Shown here piece after piece: positions 8,248-14,586 of a stretch of DNA of 15,015 bases; within the stretch, counting starts at the first letter, position 1, and the number at the start of each line of letters is the position of its first letter. Below the pieces are notes generated by a model. That model was not told the origin of the DNA and searched no databases. It was given only the letters and a program-made list of their open reading frames with translations. The position numbers and the translations under genes are program-made. Origin of the DNA: CAG-791 sp002392385 (GTDB lineage Bacteria > Bacillota > Clostridia > Lachnospirales > Lachnospiraceae); assembly GCA_946616295.1 (NCBI GenBank), contig CAMOIU010000064.1, positions 1 to 15,015 of the forward strand. Reading direction: 5' to 3'.

Positions 8248-9750
8248 TCAGCGATAGATCTTCTCCAGGAGTTTGTGGTCGTTGAGCTCCGGCGGCGGGG
8301 TGAAGTTCCTTCTGGCGACCTTGCCGGAGGGTGTCCGGGGGAAGTCCTCGCAGCGCACCAGGCCCGTGGGGATCATGTAGGACGGCATGTCGCTCTTGAG
8401 GAAGGCCCGGAAATCTTCGTGGTCGATCTCGCGGTCGCTGATGTAGTAGCCGAAGAGGATGTTGGTGCCGCCGCTGTCCTTGAAGGAGGTGCAGCAGACC
8501 TCCCGGATGCCGGGATATTTGAGCATGTGCTCTTCCACGCCGGTGAGCTCAATGCGGAATCCGCGGATCTTGACCATGTGGTCGGCCCGGCCGCAGTAGA
8601 TGAGTCCGTCGTCGGATTCGTAGACGATGTCGGCGGTCTTGAAGACTCGCTCGAAGCCGGGATCCGAGGTGAAGGGATTGGGGATGATCTTCTCGGCGTT
8701 GAGCTTGTCCAGGCCCAGGTAGCCGTCGAAGAGCTGGCGGCCTGACAGCCACAGCTCACCCTTCTCGCCCTTGGCCACCTGCTTGCCGTTCTCATCCACG
8801 ATGTAGCAGCGGTAGGTGGGCATGGGATAACCGATGGGATATTCCGTGCGGGCGTCCGTGATCCGATAGAAGGAGATAATGGAAGCTCCCTCGCTGCTGG
8901 CATAGATATTGATGATGTCGTAGTTCTGCTTACGAAGATTCCGGGCTGGCTCGCTGCCGACCATCAGAAGCTTCAGGTAAGGGGACTGCGGCATATCCAT
9001 ATATTTCATGGCCATATGCGGCGGCAGGAAGGCGATCGTCGCCCGGCTGTCCATATAATACTGCGCGATGTCGGCAATGTGCTTGCGGACTCCCTTGGGC
9101 ACCAGAAGAATGGTGCAGCCGATGCAGAGAGAGGCGCAGATATCGTTGACGGCAGCCACAAACATCATGGAAGCATAGCAGGTGAAGCGGTCGCTGCTGT
9201 CGATGCCGAGGGCCAGCAGACAGTTGGAGGCCGAGGCGGTGACGCTGCGGTGGGAGAGCATGACCCCCTTGGGCGCGCCGGTGGACCCGCTGGTGAAGAT
9301 GATCACGGCCAGACGGTCCGGGGCACCGACTTCCTCAAAGAAGTCGGGTGTCTCCTCCGCGATCGCCTGCGCGAGGAACTCCTCTGTGACCTCGAAGGCA
9401 ATGCTGCACTGCCGGCGGATGTGCGCGTTGTACTCCTCCGGGGAATCGCTGTCTATGTAGACATAGCAGCAGCCGGTCTTCCAGATGCCCAGGATGGCAC
9501 AGACAGACTCGACGCTCCGGCCGGAGCAGATCGCCACGATAGAACCGGGGGTGACGCCGACGCGGACCAGACCGCGGGCGATCCGGTTGCTGATAGCCTC
9601 CACTTCAGCATAGGTATACTCGGCGGTTTCCGATACGACGGCAGGCTTGTCCGGATCGAAAGCCGCGGCTTTTCTGAAAAGGTCTACAACGGAATGGTTC
9701 AAAAACAGAGAAGGATCGGCCTTCAGCTGATCCGACCATCTTTCTTTCAT
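8248..9750 (-). CDS. Stand-alone adenylate-forming acid ligase (AMP-binding, NRPS A-domain-like)
   Basis: This cytoplasmic ANL-superfamily enzyme should activate a carboxylic acid with ATP to an acyl-adenylate and then transfer it, probably to CoA or a carrier protein. Visible motifs are the P-loop FTSGSTGAPKGV (152-163), NIYASSEG (281-288, Glu287), TADI (372-375, Asp374), KIRGFRIEL (394-402), and near the C-terminus TPSGKVAR with catalytic Lys477. The 500-aa length equals one complete adenylation unit with its C-terminal subdomain, and no carrier or condensation domain is fused. The sequence resembles NRPS/DltA-type A domains more than classic fatty acyl-CoA synthetases. However, the A4 motif reads FVAAV (197-201) where amino-acid activators have FDxSV, so an alpha-amino acid substrate is unlikely. 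The start has AAGGGGGG 7 nt upstream. It is divergent from acyl-CoA metabolism genes. Substrate is unknown. Confidence 0.85.
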   Translation of the reverse strand: MKERWSDQLKADPSLFLNHSVVDLFRKAAAFDPDKPAVVSETAEYTYAEVEAISNRIARGLVRVGVTPGSIVAICSGRSVESVCAILGIWKTGCCYVYIDSDSPEEYNAHIRRQCSIAFEVTEEFLAQAIAEETPDFFEEVGAPDRLAVIIFTSGSTGAPKGVMLSHRSVTASASNCLLALGIDSSDRFTCYASMMFVAAVNDICASLCIGCTILLVPKGVRKHIADIAQYYMDSRATIAFLPPHMAMKYMDMPQSPYLKLLMVGSEPARNLRKQNYDIINIYASSEGASIISFYRITDARTEYPIGYPMPTYRCYIVDENGKQVAKGEKGELWLSGRQLFDGYLGLDKLNAEKIIPNPFTSDPGFERVFKTADIVYESDDGLIYCGRADHMVKIRGFRIELTGVEEHMLKYPGIREVCCTSFKDSGGTNILFGYYISDREIDHEDFRAFLKSDMPSYMIPTGLVRCEDFPRTPSGKVARRNFTPPPELNDHKLLEKIYR

Positions 9751-10080
9751 GCAGTTCCCCCCTTAACTGATCAGTAGATTATCAACAGTTTACGCATATA
9801 TCTAATCGATTGACCTAAAACTAAATTACCACAGACAGGCGAAAAAGTAAAGGGAGAAGAGTCTTGTAAACAGCGCACAAACCGGCTGATGCCCACCAGT
9901 TCGGATGAACAGTACAAGTATTTTTATCGTCTTGATTATTGCAATTGAACAGAAATGATGGTAAAGTTTAAATATGTCAATTGAACTAATATTGACGGCA
10001 AGAATAACCGCAATTTAGTGACACGGCGAATGAAATGTTGACAGGGATGAAAAACTAGCGAAAGGGAAAGGGAAAAAAGA
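9751..10080. promoter_or_regulatory. AT-rich 330-bp divergent control region
   Basis: No gene is seen here. The region is clearly AT-richer than its neighbours and must hold the promoters of the ligase (-) and the acyl-CoA dehydrogenase operon (+). The 9-mer CAATTGAAC occurs twice in the same orientation, at 9942-9950 and 9978-9986 (36 bp apart), with a weaker CAATTTAGTG at 10011. The first copy supplies a TTGAAC that is 17 nt from TTAAAT (9968-9973), a weak promoter candidate. TTGACG occurs at 9992-9997 and TTGACA at 10038-10043 without a good -10. A perfect palindrome ACTGATCAGT (9766-9775) lies just upstream of the ligase ribosome-binding site and could be an operator. Confidence 0.5.
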
Positions 10081-11226
10081 ATGATAGCGAACGAATTTGA
10101 TCTTACTGAGGAGCAGCTCGACCTGCAGGCGTTTGCGAAGGATTTTGCCGAGAGAGAGCTGAAGCAGAAGGCCATCGACATCGATCACGATCATGGCGCA
10201 TTCCCCATGGACGTGTTCAAGAAGTTCTGCGATGCCGGCTTTAACTCCATGTTCCTTCCCGAGGAACTGGGCGGCCAGGGCCTGAGCACGCTGGATGTCT
10301 GCCTTGTCAATGAAGCTTTCGCGACCGTGGACGCCGGCTTCATCTGCAGCGCCACCACCGGCGAGTTCGGCATGGAGCCGATCCTGCTGTACGGCACCGA
10401 TGAGCAGAAGCAGCTCTATGCTGACTACATCCTTCAGGGCAAGCTGGGCGCCTTCTGTCTGACCGAGGCCAACGCGGGCTCCGACGCCAGCGCGACCGCC
10501 ACCGTGGCCACCAGAGACGGCGACGACTATATCATCAACGGCAGCAAGTGCTTCATCACCAGCGGCGGCCTCGCGGATGTGTTCACCGTATTCGCCACCG
10601 TGGACAAGAGCCTGCGCCACAAGGGCATCACCTGCTTCATCATCCCTAAGGACACCCCCGGTGTCTCCGTCGGCAAGCCGGAAGACAAGATGGGCATGGT
10701 GCTCTCCAACACCACCGAGCTGGTCTTCGAAGATGTCCGTATCCCCGCCAAGTACCGTGTCGGCGCTGAGGGACAGGGCTTCGGTATCGCCATGAACTGC
10801 CTGAACCGCAGCCGCGGCGTCAACTCCTACGGCGCTCTCGGCATTGCCCAGCGCGCGCTGGATGAGTGTGTTGAGTACGCTGCTCAGAGAAAGACCTTCG
10901 GCAAGACCATCAACAAGCACCAGGCTGTGCAGTTCATGCTGGCCGATATGCAGATCGCAGTCACCACCTCCCGCACCCTCCTCTATCACTGCGCGAGAAA
11001 CTGCGACAAGGGCAACTTCGATCCGGTCCTCGGCGCTGTGACCAAGACCTACCTCAGCGACGCGGCCGTGAAGGTCACGCAGGACGCCGTGCAGGTCATG
11101 GGCGGCTACGGCTACAGCCGTGAGTATCCCGTGGAGAAGCTGTATCGTGACGCCAAGCTGTGGCAGATCTTCGAGGGAACCAACCAGATCCAGAGAATGG
11201 TCATCGGCGGTGCCCTGGCTAAATAA
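10081..11226 (+). CDS. Acyl-CoA dehydrogenase (short-chain, butyryl-CoA dehydrogenase-like)
   Basis: This FAD enzyme interconverts acyl-CoA and trans-2-enoyl-CoA. In anaerobes it often works in the reductive direction with electron-transfer flavoprotein. The 381-aa length is standard. Signature 1 is FCLTEANAGSDAS (125-137). Signature 2 runs from about 334 to 359 and contains MGGYGYSREYPVEKLYRDAK. The catalytic base is Glu365 in FEGTNQIQR, the position used by short/medium-chain enzymes, and QRKTFGK (269-275) is the usual FAD-contact region. The ATG at 10081 follows a purine-rich leader (GGGAAAGGGAAAAAAGA). It is first in a run of five same-strand genes, with a 67-bp gap to the SDR. No ETF genes are visible in the window. 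Substrate chain length and direction cannot be fixed from sequence. Confidence 0.93.
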   Translation: MIANEFDLTEEQLDLQAFAKDFAERELKQKAIDIDHDHGAFPMDVFKKFCDAGFNSMFLPEELGGQGLSTLDVCLVNEAFATVDAGFICSATTGEFGMEPILLYGTDEQKQLYADYILQGKLGAFCLTEANAGSDASATATVATRDGDDYIINGSKCFITSGGLADVFTVFATVDKSLRHKGITCFIIPKDTPGVSVGKPEDKMGMVLSNTTELVFEDVRIPAKYRVGAEGQGFGIAMNCLNRSRGVNSYGALGIAQRALDECVEYAAQRKTFGKTINKHQAVQFMLADMQIAVTTSRTLLYHCARNCDKGNFDPVLGAVTKTYLSDAAVKVTQDAVQVMGGYGYSREYPVEKLYRDAKLWQIFEGTNQIQRMVIGGALAK

Positions 11227-11293
11227 GACAGAATGACTGCAGGGAAGGAGAGAAGCCGGGCTGAGAACGGTCTCTCCGGAAAGGAAGTGACTT

Positions 11294-12085
11294 ATGGCAA
11301 TTACAGCACCGGATTATTCCGTAAAGGGTAAGGTCGCTATCGTTACCGGCTCGACCCGCGGCATCGGCAGGGCCGTTGCGGAGGCCCTGGCAGAGGGCGG
11401 CGCAGCCGTCGTCATTACCGGAAGAAAGCAGGAGGCCTGTGACAAGGTCGCCGCGGAGATCGCGGCGGAAGGTTACAAGGCGATCGGCGTCGCGACGGAA
11501 GTCACCAAGGCTGCGGACAGAGAGAACCTGATCGCGAAGACCGTCGAGGCTTTCGGCCGGGTGGACATCCTGGTCAACAACGCCGGCGTCGGCGGCGCTC
11601 CCAAGAAGATGATCGACATGGACGAGGCCTATTTCGACCTCTATGTCGACGCGGATATCAAGGGACTTTATTTCCTGAGCCAGCTGGCCGCCAGGCAGAT
11701 GCAGGCCCAGGGCTGCGAGAAGGGCACGCACCCCTACAGGATCATCAATGTGGGCAGCGTTGCCGGTATCAAGTCCCCCATCGGTGATACAGTGTACGGC
11801 TCCTGCAAGGCAGCCGTCATCCACCTCACCAGGATCATGGCCAACGAGCTGGCCCGTTTCGGCATCACCGTCAACTCCGTCGCTCCCGGCTATGTCCTGA
11901 CCGACATGACCAAGGACGTGATCGCGGATGAGAAGAACGCGGCGGCCGTCAACAGGATGATCACCCTGCGCCGCTATGCGCAGCCCGCCGAGATCGCCAG
12001 CGTGATCCGTTTCATCGCCGCGCCCGCGGGCGGATATCTGACAGGTGTCAATATCCCCATCGACGGCGGCATGGTGCTGAACTGA
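11294..12085 (+). CDS. SDR family oxidoreductase (FabG-like 3-oxoacyl reductase)
   Basis: This classical short-chain dehydrogenase/reductase of 263 aa likely interconverts a 3-oxoacyl and a 3-hydroxyacyl thioester or another hydroxyl/ketone pair. Motifs are the cofactor loop TGSTRGIG (18-25), NNAG (95-98), catalytic Ser155, and Tyr168-x3-Lys172. Gly43-Arg44 after the second strand suggests NADPH preference. The helix alpha-4 position that normally carries the tetrad Asn (NLKG) reads DIKG, with Asp121. The C-terminus ends in the usual GG-containing strand (YLTGVNIPIDGG). ATG 11294 has AAGGAAG 6 nt upstream. It lies between acyl-CoA dehydrogenase and hydroxyacyl-CoA dehydrogenase genes, supporting a role on acyl thioesters. 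A secondary alcohol or steroid-type dehydrogenase is an alternative. Confidence 0.88.
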   Translation: MAITAPDYSVKGKVAIVTGSTRGIGRAVAEALAEGGAAVVITGRKQEACDKVAAEIAAEGYKAIGVATEVTKAADRENLIAKTVEAFGRVDILVNNAGVGGAPKKMIDMDEAYFDLYVDADIKGLYFLSQLAARQMQAQGCEKGTHPYRIINVGSVAGIKSPIGDTVYGSCKAAVIHLTRIMANELARFGITVNSVAPGYVLTDMTKDVIADEKNAAAVNRMITLRRYAQPAEIASVIRFIAAPAGGYLTGVNIPIDGGMVLN

Positions 12086-12107
12086 CAGTATAATGTAAAA
12101 TTGGCTG

Positions 12108-12140
12108 AGGCCGCCGGCGGGAATCCGCAGGCGGCCTTTC
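12108..12140 (+). repeat. Intercistronic GC-rich hairpin, weak attenuator or terminator
   Basis: AGGCCGCC (12108-12115) pairs with GGCGGCCT (12130-12137), with inner GCGG/CCGC pairing, and is followed by only TTTCC. It lies between the SDR stop and the Shine-Dalgarno AGGGGG (12147-12152) of the next gene. It may give partial termination or protect the transcript end. The short T tract argues against full termination. Confidence 0.45.
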
Positions 12141-12157
12141 CGTGACAGGGGGTATAT

Positions 12158-13012
12158 ATGGATATTAAGAAGACCGCTGTTGTGGGCTGCGGGATCATGG
12201 GTACCGGCATCGCGCAGCAGATCGCTGTCAGCGGATATCCCGTGGTACTGTACGGAAGGAACCTGCAGAAGGCGGAGGCGGCCGTGGGCAGGATCCGCGC
12301 CTCCCTGCAGCGCAGCGCAGACAAGGGGAGAATGCCGCAGGAAGCGGTGGATCCCGCCGTGGCCCGCATCCTTCCCACCAACAGGTTGGAGGACATCAGC
12401 GGCGCGGACCTGGTGGTGGAGGCCATCTCCGAGAACCTGCCGCTGAAACAGGAATTCTTTGAGAAGATGGACGCCCTGTGCGGCGAGAAGTGCATCCTGG
12501 CCACCAACACCTCTGCCCTGTCCATCACAGAGATCGCCGGCCGCTGCCGCTTCCCCGGCCGTGTCATCGGCCTTCACTTCTTCCACCCCGTGGCGGCCAT
12601 GAAGCTGGTGGAGATCGTCATGGGCCGGGAGACGGAGGAAGAGGTCTATCAGGACGCCAGAGTCTTCTGCGAGAAGATCGGCAGGATCTGCGTGCGCCTC
12701 AACACCGATGCCCCGGGCTTTATCGTCAACCGCGTCCTTTTCGCCTATTTTCTCGAGTGCATCCACATCTACGAGGAGGGCATCGCCAGCAAGGAGGACA
12801 TCGATACCGCCATCCGGTACGGCCTCAACCATCCGCTGGGCCCCTTCCGCCTGATGGATATGGGCGGCCTCGATACCTTCCCGGAGGTCTGCGCCTCCCT
12901 GCAGAAGATCGATCAGGAACGTTTCACCTGCCCGGAATCCATTCTGAAGCTCCGGGAGGAGGGCAAATACGGCAGCAAGACAGGAGAGGGGTGGTACACC
13001 TATGGAAAATAA
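12158..13012 (+). CDS. 3-hydroxyacyl-CoA (3-hydroxybutyryl-CoA) dehydrogenase
   Basis: This enzyme interconverts acetoacetyl-CoA-type 3-oxoacyl-CoA and (S)-3-hydroxyacyl-CoA. The 284-aa length is that of single-function Hbd proteins. Visible features are the Rossmann motif GCGIMGTG (10-17), NTSALSITEIA (117-127, Ser119), the active-site segment GLHFFHPVAAMKLVE (His140, Glu152), APGFIVNR (185-192, Asn191), and the C-terminal helical domain with NHPLGPF (224-230) ending in GSKTGEGWYTYGK. The end of the second strand reads LYGRN (31-35) where NAD-type enzymes have an Asp, which suggests NADP(H) use. AGGGGG lies 5 nt before the ATG. The gene overlaps the thioesterase start by 11 bp, so the two are translationally linked. 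Confidence 0.92.
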   Translation: MDIKKTAVVGCGIMGTGIAQQIAVSGYPVVLYGRNLQKAEAAVGRIRASLQRSADKGRMPQEAVDPAVARILPTNRLEDISGADLVVEAISENLPLKQEFFEKMDALCGEKCILATNTSALSITEIAGRCRFPGRVIGLHFFHPVAAMKLVEIVMGRETEEEVYQDARVFCEKIGRICVRLNTDAPGFIVNRVLFAYFLECIHIYEEGIASKEDIDTAIRYGLNHPLGPFRLMDMGGLDTFPEVCASLQKIDQERFTCPESILKLREEGKYGSKTGEGWYTYGK

Positions 13013-13454
13013 GAACGAGGCTATGCGGGCCTATATCGAAGAAGATCTGAAGAGCTTTCCGGAGATCATGCCGGAGACCCTCAACGACTGGATGCATCCC
13101 ACCCTGGAGAGCTGTGACGAGGCCGCGCATACCATGGTCCTTCGCTTCCCTATGAGCAGCTGGGAGCGCAACGGGATCGGGACCCTGCACGGGGGCATCA
13201 TGTTTTCGTCCATGGACCTGTCCATGAGTATGCTGCTGCGCTACTACTCACAGGGCCTCATCCCGCCCACCGTCAGCCTGACTGTGAACTTCCTCCGCCC
13301 TGTCAGCATGAAGGAAGGATATTTCCTGGTCAGCTGCAAGCAGACCTCCCTGGGCAAAAAGAACGGGACCGTCTACGCGGAGCTTCTCATTCCCTCCAAC
13401 GGAAAGATCGCCGCGACGGGCATCGGGACATTTGCTATCATTAGAAATGAGTGA
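13002..13454 (+). CDS. Hotdog-fold thioesterase (PaaI/4HBT family)
   Basis: This 150-aa hotdog protein probably hydrolyses an acyl-CoA or acyl-carrier thioester to a free acid. The PaaI-type signature is clear: His63-Gly64-Gly65 within GTLHGGIMFSSMD, with the acidic residue Asp72 nine residues after the His, as in PaaI. The following strand SLTVNFLRPV (92-101) is also typical. The start ATG lies inside the end of the hydroxyacyl-CoA dehydrogenase gene (11-bp overlap), with a GAGGGGTGG ribosome-binding sequence upstream. In this context it could release the product of the pathway or recycle CoA from dead-end thioesters. Substrate is unknown. Confidence 0.85.
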   Translation: MENKNEAMRAYIEEDLKSFPEIMPETLNDWMHPTLESCDEAAHTMVLRFPMSSWERNGIGTLHGGIMFSSMDLSMSMLLRYYSQGLIPPTVSLTVNFLRPVSMKEGYFLVSCKQTSLGKKNGTVYAELLIPSNGKIAATGIGTFAIIRNE

Positions 13455-13541
13455 AGAAATAAGTGAACAGCCGGACGGCGCACAGGCGCGCGCGTTCGCG
13501 GGAAGATTCAGAAGCAGCCACACAAACAAAGGAGAACGAAA

Positions 13542-14501
13542 ATGAAAACAAGAGTGACGGAGATCCTTGGCATCAAATATCCCATCATGCAGGGCGGCAT
13601 GCAGGTCCTGGGCGAGCCCGGACTTGCCTCGGCGGTCTCTGAAGCCGGCGGTCTGGGCACCATCAACGCCGCGACCTTCCCGGACTACGACGAATTCCGG
13701 GAGGCCATCCGCGAGGTGAAGAGAAGGACCGACAAGCCCTTCTGCGTCAACATCTCCCTGATCCCGGACGTGCCTCACGACACCTATTTCAACCAGCTCG
13801 AGATCATGGTGGAAGAAGGCGCTCACATCGTAGAGACAGCCGGCGCCAACCCCAGGGATTTTGTCCCCTTCTTCAAGGATCACGGCTTCACCTGGATCCA
13901 CAAGGCCCCCACCGTCAAGCATGCCCTCAAGGGACAGGAGCTCGGCGCCGACATCGTCACCGTCGTGGGCTATGAGGTCGGCGGACACCCCGGTGCCGAC
14001 GAGCTCTGCGGCAACGTGCTCGTCCACCACGCGGCACAGGCACTGGATATCCCGGTTCTGGCCGCCGGCGGCTATGTGGACGGACAGGGCCTGATCGCCG
14101 CCCTCGCCCTGGGCGCCGAGGGCATCACCATGGGGACCCGCTTCGTGGCCACCAAAGAGTGCTGCTGCCACGAGAACTTCAAGCAGTGGATCGTGGGCGC
14201 CAACGAGAAGGACACCAAGATCATCCAGCGCAGCATCCACAACATGATGCGCGCCGCCAATAACGCTGCCGCCAGGAAGTGCCTCGAGATGGAAGCCCAG
14301 GGCGCCACGCTCCAGGAGCTGATGACCGTCATTGCCGGCCGCATCGGCAGAGAGTGCTACAAGACCGGAGACACCGACGGAGGCATCTTCCCTGTAGGCC
14401 AGGCCATCGGCCTCATCGAGGACATCCCCAGCTGCGCCGACCTGCTTGAGAGCATCATGAAGGAAGCAGAAGAGACAAGGGCGAGGATCGCGAATATCTG
14501 A
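13542..14501 (+). CDS. FabK/nitronate monooxygenase-like FMN oxidoreductase
   Basis: This TIM-barrel flavoprotein of 319 aa belongs to the nitronate monooxygenase / enoyl-ACP reductase II (FabK) superfamily. Seen motifs are PIMQGGM (14-20), CVNISL (68-73), GYEVGGHPG (143-151, with the conserved His149), AAGGYVDGQG (174-183) and MGTRF (197-201), which form the FMN and active-site shell. ATG 13542 has AAAGGAG 7 nt upstream. It is the last gene of the acyl-CoA run and is closed by a strong terminator. In an anaerobe, and beside beta-oxidation-type genes, reduction of an enoyl thioester is more plausible than oxygen-dependent nitronate oxidation. Family trees would be needed to separate the two. 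A 32-codon ORF (13447-13545) overlaps its start. Confidence 0.82.
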   Translation: MKTRVTEILGIKYPIMQGGMQVLGEPGLASAVSEAGGLGTINAATFPDYDEFREAIREVKRRTDKPFCVNISLIPDVPHDTYFNQLEIMVEEGAHIVETAGANPRDFVPFFKDHGFTWIHKAPTVKHALKGQELGADIVTVVGYEVGGHPGADELCGNVLVHHAAQALDIPVLAAGGYVDGQGLIAALALGAEGITMGTRFVATKECCCHENFKQWIVGANEKDTKIIQRSIHNMMRAANNAAARKCLEMEAQGATLQELMTVIAGRIGRECYKTGDTDGGIFPVGQAIGLIEDIPSCADLLESIMKEAEETRARIANI

Positions 14502-14506
14502 CAAAT

Positions 14507-14550
14507 AAAAAGAGACTGTTGCATTCTGATGTGCGACAGTCTCTTTTTTA
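14507..14550. terminator. Strong bidirectional terminator between the flavoprotein and crotonase genes
   Basis: A 13-bp stem (14511-14523 with 14532-14544, one G-U) has an 8-nt loop. AAAA on the left and TTTTTT on the right extend it. It begins 6 bases after the + strand stop codon. The flanking A run also gives a U tract on the - strand, so it can terminate the convergent crotonase transcript as well. Confidence 0.92.
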
Positions 14551-14586
14551 ACCTGCGCGGTTGAGGGTTGCCGGCGGGGATGATCG

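Noticed and set aside
8248..9750. Nonribosomal peptide synthetase cluster
   Set aside because: There is a single adenylation unit with no condensation, carrier or release domain nearby, and the amino-acid-binding Asp is missing.
9864..9880. Rex redox-repressor site, TTGT...ACAA spaced like a Rex box
   Set aside because: Only the outer four bases on each side match; the inner AA/TT steps of the Rex consensus are absent.
11219..12832. 537-codon open frame on the - strand across the SDR and hydroxyacyl-CoA dehydrogenase genes
   Set aside because: It spans two well-supported genes plus their gap and has no motif.
8248..14501. Bile-acid-inducible (bai) operon
   Set aside because: A ligase and an SDR are shared themes, but the BaiCD/BaiH flavoenzymes, the BaiE dehydratase, the BaiF CoA-transferase and the transporter are not present.
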